64,000 nt of DNA, from assembly GCA_949840805.1 (NCBI GenBank), contig CATKXR010000002.1, positions 99,029 to 163,028 of the forward strand, given 5' to 3'. The stretch's first letter is position 1, and every line of letters begins with the position of its first letter. Shown piece after piece: positions 42,475 through 51,645 of the stretch. The DNA is from an uncultured Lachnospiraceae bacterium. GTDB lineage: Bacteria; Bacillota; Clostridia; Lachnospirales; Lachnospiraceae. The notes under the pieces are model-generated. The model worked only from the letters and a program-made list of their open reading frames with translations. It searched no databases and was not told the origin of the DNA. The translations under genes were made by a program, and so were the position numbers.

Positions 42475-45400
42475 ATGGCAAGAAAAATGAAAACCATGGA
42501 TGGTAATCAGGCTGCTGCTCATGCTTCGTATGCTTTTACCGAAGTAGCTGCTATGTATCCCATCACCCCGTCTTCCGTTATGCCTGAGCATACGGACGAG
42601 TGGGCGACCGAAGGCAGAAAGAATATTTTCGGCCGCACGGTTCAGATTACTGAGATGCAGTCTGAGGCAGGCGCCGCCGGTGCCGTCCACGGCTCCCTGG
42701 CAGCAGGTGCCCTTACAACCACCTATACTGCTTCCCAGGGTCTGTTACTGATGATTCCGAACCTGTACAAGATTGCAGGCGAGCAGCTTCCGGGCGTGAT
42801 CAACGTATCCGCGCGTGCTCTGGCCAGCCATGCGCTGTCCATTTTCGGCGATCATTCTGATGTGTATGCATGTCGCCAGACCGGCTGCGCCATGCTGTGT
42901 GAGTCCAGTGTGCAGGAGGTCATGGATCTGACCGCGGTTGCTCATCTGGCCGCAATCAAGGGCAAAGTTCCCTTTATTAATTTCTTTGATGGTTTCCGTA
43001 CCTCCCACGAGATCCAGAAGATCGAAGCCTGGGATTATGATGACCTGGCTGAGATGGCTGACTGGGATGCCATTGCCGCGTTCCGTAAGCATGCCCTGAA
43101 TCCCAATCATCCCTGCCAGAGAGGTTCTGCCCAGAACCCGGATATTTTCTTCCAGGCAAGAGAAGCCTGCAACCCGTATTATGATGCGCTGCCGGGAATT
43201 GTGCAGGAGTACATGGACAAAGTTAATGAAAAGATCGGCACCGATTACAAGCTGTTCAACTACTATGGCGCAGCAGATGCCGAGCACGTGATCGTGGCTA
43301 TGGGTTCTGTCAATGACACCATTGAAGAGACCATCGATTACATGGCCAAGACCACCGGCGCCAAGGTCGGCGTGGTGAAGGTTCGTCTGTACCGTCCGTT
43401 CAGCGCTGAGGCCCTGATCGAAGCGATTCCGGATTCCGTGAAGAAGATTTCTGTTCTTGACAGAACCAAAGAGCCGGGATCTTTAGGCGAGCCGCTTTAT
43501 CTGGATGTGGTTGCCGCGCTGAAGGGCAGTAAGTTTGACGCTGTGGAGATCGTTTCCGGCCGTTATGGTCTGGGCTCTAAGGATACCACTCCGGCGCAGA
43601 TCGTTGCTGTATACGGCAACAATGAGAAGAAGAGATTCACCATCGGTATCGAGGATGATGTGACCCATCTGTCCCTGCCCTTGGGCGCTCCTCTTGTCAC
43701 CACTCCAGAGGGAACCACCAACTGTAAGTTCTGGGGTCTGGGTGCAGACGGTACTGTAGGCGCCAACAAGAACTCCATCAAGATCATCGGCGACAACACC
43801 GATATGTATGCCCAGGCATATTTTGACTATGATTCCAAGAAGTCCGGCGGCGTGACTATGTCCCACCTGCGTTTCGGACACAAGAAGATCAAATCCACCT
43901 ACCTGATCCGTCAGGCGAACTTTGTGGCCTGCCACAATCCGGCCTATGTGCGCAAATACAACATGGTTCAGGAGCTGGTGGACGGCGGTACCTTCCTGCT
44001 TAACTGCCCCTGGAATGCAGAGGAGTTAGAGACCCATCTGCCAGGCCAGATGAAGAAATTTATCGCTGATCACAACATTAATCTGTACACCATTGACGGT
44101 GTGAAGATCGGTATTGAGACCGGCATGGGCCCGACCCGTATCAACACCATTTTACAGTCCGCATTCTTTAAGCTGACCGGCATTATCCCGGAGGAGAAGG
44201 CTATCCAGCTGATGAAGGATGCCGCTCAGAAGACCTATGGCCGCAAGGGCGAGGATGTGGTTAAGAAGAACTGGGCTGCTATCGATGCAGGCGCTCAGGG
44301 CGTTGTGAAGGTAGAGGTTCCCGCAAGCTGGAAGGATTGTGCGGACGAGGGCCTGGATTACAAGGTAGTGACCGAGGGAAGAAAGGATGTTATTGACTTT
44401 GTCAACAACGTACAGACCAAGGTCAGCGCCCAGGAAGGCAATAATCTGCCTGTATCCGCATTTAACGAGTATGTGGATGGCTCCACCCCCTCCGGTTCTG
44501 CTGCTTATGAGAAGCGCGGTATCGCAGTGAATGTGCCGGTTTGGAATCCGGACAACTGTATCCAGTGTAATTTCTGTTCCTATGTATGTCCTCATGCAGT
44601 TATCCGTCCGGTGGCTATGACTGCCGATGAGGCTGCCAAGGCTCCAGAGGGCATGAAGATGCTGCCCATGACCGGCATGGCAGATTACAAGTTTGCCATC
44701 ACCGTGTCTGCTCTTGACTGTACCGGATGCGGCTCCTGTGCCAATGTCTGCCCGGGCAAGAAGGGCGAGAAGGCTCTTACCATGGACAAGCTGGCAGACC
44801 ATATGGATGCACAGCCGGTTTATGATTTCGGCCAGACCGTGACCATCAAGCAGGATGTGATTGACAAGTTTAAAGAGACCACAGTAAAGGGAAGCCAGTT
44901 CAAGCAGCCGCTGCTTGAGTTCTCCGGCGCGTGCGCAGGCTGCGGCGAGACCCCGTATGCCAAGCTGATCACCCAGCTGTTCGGTGACAGAATGTATATT
45001 GCCAATGCAACCGGATGTTCCTCCATCTGGGGCAACTCCTCACCCTCCACTCCTTACACCGTAAATGCCAAGGGACAGGGCCCGGCATGGGATAACTCCC
45101 TGTTTGAGGACAATGCAGAGTTCGGATTTGGTATGCTTCTGGCTCAGAACGCAATCCGTGACGAGCTGAAGGAGAAGGTTGAGACCGTAGCTGCCAATGA
45201 CCAGTCTACCGAGGAAATTAAGGCTGCCTGCAAGGAGTGGCTGGATACCTTCGGTATCGGTGCTCTCAACGGAAGCGCTACAGACAAGCTGGTTGCAGCT
45301 CTGGAAGGCATTGACTGCCCGACCTGCAAGTACATTGTTGCCAATAAGGATTTCCTGGCCAAGAAGTCCCAGTGGATCTTCGGCGGTGACGGATGGGCTT

Positions 45401-46014
45401 ATGATATCGGCTTCGGCGGCGTGGATCACGTGCTGGCAAGCGGCAAGGATATCAACATCATGGTTTACGATACCGAGGTTTATTCCAATACCGGCGGTCA
45501 GTCCTCCAAGGCTACCAAGACCGGTGCGGTTGCTCAGTTCGCAGCCGGCGGTAAGGAGACCAAGAAGAAAGATCTGGCAAGCATTGCCATGTCCTATGGC
45601 TATGTGTATGTAGCACAGATTTCCATGGGTGCAGACTATGCTCAGACCGTGAAGGCGATTGCAGAGGCAGAGGCTTATCCGGGTCCGTCCCTGATCTTAG
45701 CTTACGCTCCCTGTATCAACCATGGTATCAAGAAGGGCATGAGCAAGGCTCAGACTGAGGAGAAGCTGGCTGTTGAGACCGGTTACTGGAACAACTTCCG
45801 CTTCAACCCGGCTGCCGAGAAGAAGTTCACCTTAGACAGCAAGGCTCCCAACATGGAGGGCTATCAGGACTTCCTGAAGGGTGAAGTGCGTTACGCTTCC
45901 CTGGCTATGAAGAATCCGGAGAGAGCTGCCAAGCTGTTCGAGAAGAACGAGGCAGAGGCGAAGGAGAGATATGAGTATCTGTCCAAGCTGGTTAATCTGT
46001 ACGGCAACGAATAA
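42475..46014 (+). CDS. nifJ: Pyruvate:ferredoxin (flavodoxin) oxidoreductase
   Basis: An 1179-residue single-chain PFOR. In order: the pyrimidine-binding domain (MDGNQAAAHASYAFTEVAAMYPITPSS is the family start), the gamma-like domain, and a 2[4Fe-4S] ferredoxin domain (CIQCNFCSYVCPHA and CTGCGSCANVCPG, about 690-760). The TPP domain has CAGCGETPYAKL and GGDGWAYDIGFGGVDH. It converts pyruvate and CoA to acetyl-CoA, CO2 and reduced ferredoxin in the cytoplasm. The codons are strongly selected, the promoter is strong and AGGAGG precedes the ATG, all pointing to high expression as expected for a fermenting anaerobe. Confidence 0.97.
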   Translation: MARKMKTMDGNQAAAHASYAFTEVAAMYPITPSSVMPEHTDEWATEGRKNIFGRTVQITEMQSEAGAAGAVHGSLAAGALTTTYTASQGLLLMIPNLYKIAGEQLPGVINVSARALASHALSIFGDHSDVYACRQTGCAMLCESSVQEVMDLTAVAHLAAIKGKVPFINFFDGFRTSHEIQKIEAWDYDDLAEMADWDAIAAFRKHALNPNHPCQRGSAQNPDIFFQAREACNPYYDALPGIVQEYMDKVNEKIGTDYKLFNYYGAADAEHVIVAMGSVNDTIEETIDYMAKTTGAKVGVVKVRLYRPFSAEALIEAIPDSVKKISVLDRTKEPGSLGEPLYLDVVAALKGSKFDAVEIVSGRYGLGSKDTTPAQIVAVYGNNEKKRFTIGIEDDVTHLSLPLGAPLVTTPEGTTNCKFWGLGADGTVGANKNSIKIIGDNTDMYAQAYFDYDSKKSGGVTMSHLRFGHKKIKSTYLIRQANFVACHNPAYVRKYNMVQELVDGGTFLLNCPWNAEELETHLPGQMKKFIADHNINLYTIDGVKIGIETGMGPTRINTILQSAFFKLTGIIPEEKAIQLMKDAAQKTYGRKGEDVVKKNWAAIDAGAQGVVKVEVPASWKDCADEGLDYKVVTEGRKDVIDFVNNVQTKVSAQEGNNLPVSAFNEYVDGSTPSGSAAYEKRGIAVNVPVWNPDNCIQCNFCSYVCPHAVIRPVAMTADEAAKAPEGMKMLPMTGMADYKFAITVSALDCTGCGSCANVCPGKKGEKALTMDKLADHMDAQPVYDFGQTVTIKQDVIDKFKETTVKGSQFKQPLLEFSGACAGCGETPYAKLITQLFGDRMYIANATGCSSIWGNSSPSTPYTVNAKGQGPAWDNSLFEDNAEFGFGMLLAQNAIRDELKEKVETVAANDQSTEEIKAACKEWLDTFGIGALNGSATDKLVAALEGIDCPTCKYIVANKDFLAKKSQWIFGGDGWAYDIGFGGVDHVLASGKDINIMVYDTEVYSNTGGQSSKATKTGAVAQFAAGGKETKKKDLASIAMSYGYVYVAQISMGADYAQTVKAIAEAEAYPGPSLILAYAPCINHGIKKGMSKAQTEEKLAVETGYWNNFRFNPAAEKKFTLDSKAPNMEGYQDFLKGEVRYASLAMKNPERAAKLFEKNEAEAKERYEYLSKLVNLYGNE

Positions 46015-46058
46015 ATAAAAACAATGCTTTGGCCGGTGATCCGAATCAAAGCAGACAG

Positions 46059-46092
46059 GACAGTCCCCGGAGATTCCGGGGGCTGTTTTTTT
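46059..46092 (+). terminator. Terminator after PFOR
   Basis: CAGTCCCCGG (46061-46070), loop AGATT, CCGGGGGCTG (46076-46085), then seven T. Confidence 0.88.
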
Positions 46093-46171
46093 AACTTTTT
46101 AACTTTCGCTATGGACATTTTTGGGATTTTGCGGTATTCTGGATATATCAATCATTCAGGAGGTATTGATT

Positions 46172-46897
46172 ATGAGCATGGGAAAGCCCACGAAGATTTT
46201 TGCAAAGGACAACCCTGAGGTAGCATTGAAGGTTACAAAGGGTCATTTTTCTTCTGACCGTTTTCATATCAATTATTACATTGACATGACTTCCTTAAAG
46301 ATGCGCCGGAAAAACGCGCAGGAAGTGGCAAAAGCTATGGTATCCCGCTATGTGAGCCGGGTGAATCTGGATCTGGCGGGGAATTTGTCTCTGGGAGGAC
46401 TGGAGATGCAGGAGCTGATGGCGTCCATGGCTACCAAGGCTCCGATTGACACGATTATTTGCATGGACGGATGTGAGGTGATCGGAGCCTATGTGGCCGA
46501 AGAACTTTCCAACATTGGCGTAACCACCATAAACAGCCACCATACCAGCTACATCATTACACCGGAGTTTGATTCCACCGGCCAGATGGTGGTGCGTGAC
46601 AATATCCGCCCCATGTTAAAGGACAAGCATGTGCTGGTGGTTCTGGCTACTGCCATGTCCGGAAGAACCATTTCCAAGAGCATCCGCTGTATTAAATCTT
46701 ATGGCGGCATCATCGAAGGGATCTCCGTGATCTTTTCGGCTGTGGATCAGATCGAGGGCTATCCGGTGAATTCCGTGTTCGGCGTATCCGATCTGCCGGA
46801 CTTTAAGCTTTCCGATCCGGATCAGTGTCCGGATTGTCAGAACAGCGTAAAGCTGGATGCCATTGTGAACAGCTACGGATATACCGTGTTGAATTAA
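46172..46897 (+). CDS. Phosphoribosyltransferase-like protein with degenerate PRPP loop
   Basis: A 241-residue protein. The region KHVLVVLATAMSGRTISKSI has the place and shape of the PRPP-binding loop of type I phosphoribosyltransferases, but the two acidic residues are replaced by Leu-Ala. Upstream is DTIICMDGCEVIGAYVAEEL, like the hood/core start, and near the C-terminus is a CPDC pair. From memory, relatives in Clostridia are often labelled orotate phosphoribosyltransferase. Whether it still uses PRPP is doubtful; it may be a regulatory or binding relative. AGGAGG sits eight bases before ATG 46172. Confidence 0.65.
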   Translation: MSMGKPTKIFAKDNPEVALKVTKGHFSSDRFHINYYIDMTSLKMRRKNAQEVAKAMVSRYVSRVNLDLAGNLSLGGLEMQELMASMATKAPIDTIICMDGCEVIGAYVAEELSNIGVTTINSHHTSYIITPEFDSTGQMVVRDNIRPMLKDKHVLVVLATAMSGRTISKSIRCIKSYGGIIEGISVIFSAVDQIEGYPVNSVFGVSDLPDFKLSDPDQCPDCQNSVKLDAIVNSYGYTVLN

Positions 46898-46926
46898 TGT
46901 GTTCCGAAAGGGCATAAAAAATGAAA

Positions 46927-47023
46927 AGACTGCCGGGAAACAGATCTTTGCGTCCGACATATTTTGTGATATGCAAAATATCATAATAGTATATGGCGCA
47001 CAGATTCTCTTTTCCGGCAGTCT
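46927..47023. terminator. Structured bidirectional terminator-like element A
   Basis: AGACTGCCGG (46927-46936) pairs with CCGGCAGTCT (47014-47023). A nested hairpin ATATTTTG/CAAAATAT lies inside. It separates the PRTase-like gene from the convergent Crp/Fnr gene and shares GACTGCCGGGAAA with element B at 51492. Confidence 0.65.
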
Positions 47024-47024
47024 C

Positions 47025-47711
47025 TCATTTTATGTCAATGCCGTATTCGATCATTTGTCGCAGCTTTGTATCATCCTGGACTACCACATAGCCCTGTTCC
47101 TTGACAATGCAGCCTTCTTTTTTGAGAATGGCTACGATTCGGGATACGGTGACAGGATGAGTACCCAGGTATTTTGACATTTCTAAAAAGCTCATAGTTT
47201 TGGGGAGGACTTTTTTGCCGTCTTTATTAATGGAAAAATCCAGAAGTAGGCGACATAGACGGACGCTGGCGCTGTCTTCCAAAGCTTGCTGAAAATGGCT
47301 TAATACTTCCTGGAAATTGGCGGCAGTTGCCTGCAGAATGAGGTGGTTGAATTTCAGGTCTTCATCTAAAAGCTTACGGAACATGGAACCTGACATTCTG
47401 TGGAGAATGCAACGGGTCTTGGTCATCTGAACCAGGTGGCTGGGAACACAGATATCCGTGATCTCCCGGCAATTGACGACGTCCAGCAGCAGGGTCATGA
47501 AGGAAATAATCCGCGGTCCTTTCATATACAGGTAGACCCGTTCTTCTCCGTTGCGGGAATAGCTCATCAGAGCCACCATGCCGGACTCCAGAAAATACAG
47601 GGAGTCTGCCTGGGACTCATTGTCCGGAGCATAGATAATCTTATTCTTTTCTACAATAATCTGTTCTGCGTGGGTATAAAAACAATCAAATAATCCGTTC
47701 TTTGTTTCCAT
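47025..47711 (-). CDS. Crp/Fnr-family transcriptional regulator
   Basis: A 228-residue regulator. The N-terminal cyclic-nucleotide-binding-like beta barrel (DSLYFLESGMVALMSYSRNGEERV) is joined by the dimer helix to a C-terminal winged helix (MSFLEMSKYLGTHPVTVSRIVAILKKEG). No Cys cluster for an Fe-S centre is seen, so it is not a classical Fnr. AGGAG precedes ATG 47711. It is divergent from the transporter gene; a PrfA-box-like palindrome lies between them and is the likely binding site. Confidence 0.88.
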   Translation of the reverse strand: METKNGLFDCFYTHAEQIIVEKNKIIYAPDNESQADSLYFLESGMVALMSYSRNGEERVYLYMKGPRIISFMTLLLDVVNCREITDICVPSHLVQMTKTRCILHRMSGSMFRKLLDEDLKFNHLILQATAANFQEVLSHFQQALEDSASVRLCRLLLDFSINKDGKKVLPKTMSFLEMSKYLGTHPVTVSRIVAILKKEGCIVKEQGYVVVQDDTKLRQMIEYGIDIK

Positions 47712-47791
47712 GACACTCCTATCTTCAATCAATTATATATAAGGACAGTATACCACTATTTATCAAAAATTGCCATATTATTTAAAAAAAC

Positions 47792-47805
47792 TTAACATAT
47801 GTTAT
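47792..47805 (+). promoter_or_regulatory. PrfA-box-like operator for the Crp/Fnr regulator
   Basis: TTAACATATGTTAT matches TTAACA-N2-TGTTAA at all but the last base. It lies 22 bp before an extended -10 box, which places its centre near -41.5, the class II activator position. Confidence 0.6.
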
Positions 47806-47824
47806 GCTATATTATCTAAATCCA

Positions 47825-47833
47825 TGTTAAAAT
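47825..47833 (+). promoter_or_regulatory. Extended -10 box of the DASS transporter gene
   Basis: TG-T-TAAAAT (47825-47833) without a -35 box, as expected for an activator-dependent promoter. A second candidate TGC-TATATT (47805-47813) would instead be covered by the operator. Confidence 0.5.
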
Positions 47834-47867
47834 AATAACAGCTAAAATGAAATGGGGGTATTTATCA

Positions 47868-49343
47868 ATGAGCAATTCTTCAGCTTCGGTCAGCAGCAAG
47901 GCTGTTCATTCCCTGGTGGGAGTGGCAATCATGCTGCTGTTCCATTATCTTCCTCTGCCGCTTCCGGAGGTGACTCCCATCGGCATGGAGATCATCGGAG
48001 TGTTTTTGGGAACCTTGTATTTGTGGACCACTGTGGATCCGGTCTGGTCCAGCCTTCTCAGCATCTTTATGGTGGGAGTGTCCAGTTATGCGCCAATGAA
48101 TCAGGTATTGTCCGCTGCTTTTGGAAATCCGGTAGTAATCCAGATGCTGTTTTTGATGATCGTTATGAACGCCATGGTCTATAACAAGCTGACGGCTTAT
48201 ATCGGGCGTTTTTTCCTGACGATGAAGATCAACAACGGACGACCGTGGGTATTTACGGCAGTGCTGATGATCGGCGCTATGTTAATGGCTGCTTTTGTGG
48301 GGCCGTTTTCTCCGATCTTTTTGTTCTGGCCGGTGCTTTATGATATTTTTCAGGAAGTGGGTGTCAAGAAAGGGGAAAAATATCCTTCCATTATGCTGAT
48401 TTTAGTGGCTATTGCCACTCTTCTGGGTTTTCCGGTGCCGCCATACAGCGGGAATTCACTGGCTTTGATCGGCAACTATGCAGGTATCACGGAGAACATG
48501 GGAAACCGGGTGATGATTAACAGCGCCGGTTATCTGGCGGTGGCACTGATCTACGGTTTTGTTTCGATCGCTGCTATTGTACTGTTTTGCAAATATGTGC
48601 TGCGGCCGGATGTATCAAAGCTGAAAGAGTTGGATGTGGAAATGCTGAAGAAAAATCCGCTGCCGCCGTTAAACGGCAATCAAAAGTTTATGGCCGTTTC
48701 CTTTGTGATTTATATTTTGACCATGCTGCTGCCCAGTATGTTTCCAAAGCTGGGAATTATGCAATTTTTAAGTGTCAACAATTACGGGATTGCTCTTGGA
48801 TATACGGCGTTGCTTAGCTGCGTCAGCCTGGACAGGGAAAAGCATGAGCCGGTGCTGCCTTTTAATAAAGTGTTAAACGGCTTTGCCTGGGGAACCTTTT
48901 TCCTCTGTACAGCGGCAATCCTTTTAGGAAGCGTGCTGACCAATGAGTCTACAGGGATTTCCGCATTCCTCAATACCATGCTGCGGCCGATTTTCAGCAG
49001 TATGTCCCTGGTAGCGTTTTATGTAACTCTTTTGGTGATTACATTAGTGCTGACCAATATTTGCAACAGCCTTGTGGTAGGGATGCTGATGCAGCCGGTG
49101 ATCGCTTCATTTTGTCTCTCCAGCGGGATTAATTCGGCGCCGATTACATCACTGATTATTATTTTCGTGCTGGCAAGTGCATCAGTGACTCCTTCTGCTT
49201 CGCCTTTTGCGGCTATGATTCACGGCAATAAGGAATGGCTGAAGTCAGGGGAGATTTATAAGCATACCATGATGTTTGCAGCTATTGAGCTGATTTTGGC
49301 CATTGTGGTGGGCATTCCTGTTGCGTCAGTGCTGATTCATTAA
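47868..49343 (+). CDS. DASS/SLC13-like anion or dicarboxylate permease
   Basis: A 491-residue integral membrane protein with about eleven hydrophobic segments. The two hairpin regions with small and polar residues (FPVPPYSGNSLALIG and ASASVTPSASPFAAMIHGN) recall the ligand and Na+ sites of divalent-anion:Na+ symporters. AATGGGGG before ATG 47868 decides the start over ATG 47847. It stands divergent from the Crp/Fnr gene and 158 bp before the arylsulfate sulfotransferase, so its substrate may be an aryl sulfate, sulfate or an organic anion. Confidence 0.75.
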   Translation: MSNSSASVSSKAVHSLVGVAIMLLFHYLPLPLPEVTPIGMEIIGVFLGTLYLWTTVDPVWSSLLSIFMVGVSSYAPMNQVLSAAFGNPVVIQMLFLMIVMNAMVYNKLTAYIGRFFLTMKINNGRPWVFTAVLMIGAMLMAAFVGPFSPIFLFWPVLYDIFQEVGVKKGEKYPSIMLILVAIATLLGFPVPPYSGNSLALIGNYAGITENMGNRVMINSAGYLAVALIYGFVSIAAIVLFCKYVLRPDVSKLKELDVEMLKKNPLPPLNGNQKFMAVSFVIYILTMLLPSMFPKLGIMQFLSVNNYGIALGYTALLSCVSLDREKHEPVLPFNKVLNGFAWGTFFLCTAAILLGSVLTNESTGISAFLNTMLRPIFSSMSLVAFYVTLLVITLVLTNICNSLVVGMLMQPVIASFCLSSGINSAPITSLIIIFVLASASVTPSASPFAAMIHGNKEWLKSGEIYKHTMMFAAIELILAIVVGIPVASVLIH

Positions 49344-49501
49344 AGGATCCGGATTTGGCATAGCTGTCAGGATGAAATGTCAGATAACCGTTTCAGGATT
49401 ATGGGAAAACGATCGCGGCAGAATTGATTCTGAAGGGAAATGTGAAAGGCCAGGCAGTTGTGAAACATCAATATTTTTATTTTTTAAAGGAGGAATTTGC
49501 T

Positions 49502-51370
49502 ATGGAAACTATTAAGTACTCATTTTTGCCGTCTATTCTGACCCGTCAGGCAGAGGCAGAGGAAGCCATGCTGGCAGAGTTTGAAGCGGGTAATTATACC
49601 ATTGAGGAGCCGCTTGTCAAGTACAATCCATATCTGATCAACCCGCTGGCTGCAGTGGTGCTTTTTAAGACGGAAAAAGAAACGGCTGTGACGGTTACGG
49701 TATTAGGTAAGGAGCATCCTCTTGGAGATATCCGTCATACATTCCCGCGGGCAAAGACCCATATTTTGCCGATTCTGGGGCTTTATGCGGATTATGACAA
49801 TACAGTGGAAATTGAACTGTACCGGGGCTGCAAGAAGACTATCCATATCAAGACCGAGCCTTTGGGTAAGGATGTGCCGAAGCTTGTACATATGAATACC
49901 ACTGCTGGTTATCTGAGGGATCAGATCATCATTATCACGCCGGCCCTGACGCAGCTTGCTACCGGATTTGACTATCAGGGAGAGATTCGCTGGTATCTGA
50001 ATATTCCGGTGGTATTTGACTTAAAGCGTTTAAAGAACGGAAATATCTGTGTAGGTACGGACCGTCTGCTGAAGATCCCATACTATATGTCCGGAATTTA
50101 CGAGATGAGCATGGTTGGTAAGATTTATAAGGAATTTGGCATTCCGGGCGGATATCATCACGATCAGTTTGAGATGGAGGACGGCAACCTGCTGGTTCTG
50201 ACTGAGGATCTGAGAAGCGATACGGTAGAGGACATGTGTGTCCTGGTTGACCGGAACACAGGAGAGATCTTAAAGACATGGGATTATAAGGACTTTTTGG
50301 ATCCGGGATGCAGCAAGTCAGGAAGCTGGTCTGCCCATGACTGGTTCCATAATAACGCCGTTTGGTATGATAAGAATACCAATTCCCTGACTTTCTCCGG
50401 ACGTCATATTGACTCCATGGTGAATATTGATTACGATACCGGCATGCTGAACTGGATTATCGGAGATCCCACCGGATGGCCGGAGAAGTACCAGAAATAT
50501 TTCTTTACTCCAGTGGGAGACGGGGAGTTTGACTGGCAGTATGAACAGCATGCCAACCTGATCACTCCGGATGGGGATGTTATGTGCTTTGATAATGGAC
50601 ATTTCCGCTCCAAGATCAAAGAGCAGTACCGCTTGAATAAGGACAATTTCTCCCGCGGCGTCCGCTATAAGATCAATACAGACGATATGACTATTCAGCA
50701 GGTATGGCAGTACGGCAAGGAGCGGGGAGCGGAGTTCTTCTCTTCCTATATCTGTAATGTGGAATATTATAAGGAAGGCCACTACATGGTTCATTCCGGC
50801 GGTATTCAGTATTATAAAGGGGTGGCCTCCGAGCAGTTTGCTGCATTGATGCAGGATGACCCGGATGTGTCCACCAGAAGCATTACGGTGGAGGTGCTGG
50901 ATAATCAGGTGATGATGGAGCTTGAAGTAGAAGGGAATTTCTACCGGGCAGAAAAGCTTCATCTGTATCATGACCAGGAGAATCTTACCATGGGTAAGGG
51001 AAGCTTCCTGGGGGCTATGGGAGTGACCAAGGAATTTGATACGGATATTCCACTGGAATCCTCTGGCATCCTGATTCCGGAGAAGTATGGCTCAGAGCTG
51101 ATTGAGGAAGATGACCGTTTTACCTACAAGGCAGTCTTTGAGAAAGGCCAGCTGGTTATGCTGATGCTGGAGCAGGGAGATGAGAAGCACCGCTATTATA
51201 TCTCTACGGCTGCCAACAAGTTTGAAGCGCTTTGCTGCGGTACCTTTATTAATAAGGATGGACGCGCGATTATGTTGAGCGTCAACAAGGCGGGGCTTTC
51301 CGGTGATTATGATGTGCGTGTGATCGTGGATGACGAGAAGTTTGAGACAGGGATTAAGATCCATTGCTGA
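49502..51370 (+). CDS. Arylsulfate sulfotransferase (ASST), cytoplasmic type
   Basis: A 622-residue protein with the ASST N-terminal beta domain (YNPYLINPLAAVVLFKT) and a six-bladed propeller. Likely catalytic His residues are visible in GGYHHDQFEMEDGNL, WSAHDWFHNNAVWYD and EQHANLITPDGDVMCFDNGH. ASST moves sulfate from one phenol sulfate to another phenol without PAPS. No signal peptide is present, unlike the periplasmic enzymes of enterobacteria, so the substrates must enter the cell; the preceding DASS-type permease is the natural importer. AAAGGAGG decides ATG 49502. Confidence 0.88.
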   Translation: METIKYSFLPSILTRQAEAEEAMLAEFEAGNYTIEEPLVKYNPYLINPLAAVVLFKTEKETAVTVTVLGKEHPLGDIRHTFPRAKTHILPILGLYADYDNTVEIELYRGCKKTIHIKTEPLGKDVPKLVHMNTTAGYLRDQIIIITPALTQLATGFDYQGEIRWYLNIPVVFDLKRLKNGNICVGTDRLLKIPYYMSGIYEMSMVGKIYKEFGIPGGYHHDQFEMEDGNLLVLTEDLRSDTVEDMCVLVDRNTGEILKTWDYKDFLDPGCSKSGSWSAHDWFHNNAVWYDKNTNSLTFSGRHIDSMVNIDYDTGMLNWIIGDPTGWPEKYQKYFFTPVGDGEFDWQYEQHANLITPDGDVMCFDNGHFRSKIKEQYRLNKDNFSRGVRYKINTDDMTIQQVWQYGKERGAEFFSSYICNVEYYKEGHYMVHSGGIQYYKGVASEQFAALMQDDPDVSTRSITVEVLDNQVMMELEVEGNFYRAEKLHLYHDQENLTMGKGSFLGAMGVTKEFDTDIPLESSGILIPEKYGSELIEEDDRFTYKAVFEKGQLVMLMLEQGDEKHRYYISTAANKFEALCCGTFINKDGRAIMLSVNKAGLSGDYDVRVIVDDEKFETGIKIHC

Positions 51371-51433
51371 TCGATCCTGAAGCGAAAGGGCGTAAGAGGA
51401 TAATCGTGGGGAGGAACATCTGAGGTATGGAAC

Positions 51434-51475
51434 TGTCCGGAAGAGGTAGGCCTGCCTGAACGTATCCGGACAATC
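51434..51475 (+). terminator. Hairpin after the sulfotransferase gene
   Basis: TGTCCGGA (51434-51441) and TCCGGACA (51465-51472) enclose a smaller palindrome (AGGTAGGCCTGCCT). Only a short T-run follows. Confidence 0.55.
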
Positions 51476-51491
51476 TTTACAAAATTAAACC

Positions 51492-51593
51492 GGGACTGCC
51501 GGGAAAGAGGATTCGTACATAATATATTGCAATGATTTTCATAAATCAAAGAATATTTTGTGTGCAAAGCTCCATTTCCCAACAGTCCCTTTT
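51492..51593. terminator. Structured bidirectional terminator-like element B
   Basis: GGGACTG (51492-51498) and CAGTCCC (51583-51589), with inner GGGAAA/TTTCCC, close a loop of about 68 bases; TTTT follows. It lies between the sulfotransferase and the convergent pepP. It shares GACTGCCGGGAAA and the motif ATATTTTGTG...TGCAAA with element A. Confidence 0.55.
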
Positions 51594-51645
51594 ATTTTCA
51601 TGAACTTATTTGTCAAATAATCGGCTTTTTTCCTAAAAGCAGGCT

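Noticed and set aside
39484..51491. Shared 14-mer TTTACAAAATTAAA at 39484 and 51478, each after a hairpin
   Set aside because: AT-rich sequence of this length can recur by chance and the surrounding sequence is not similar.
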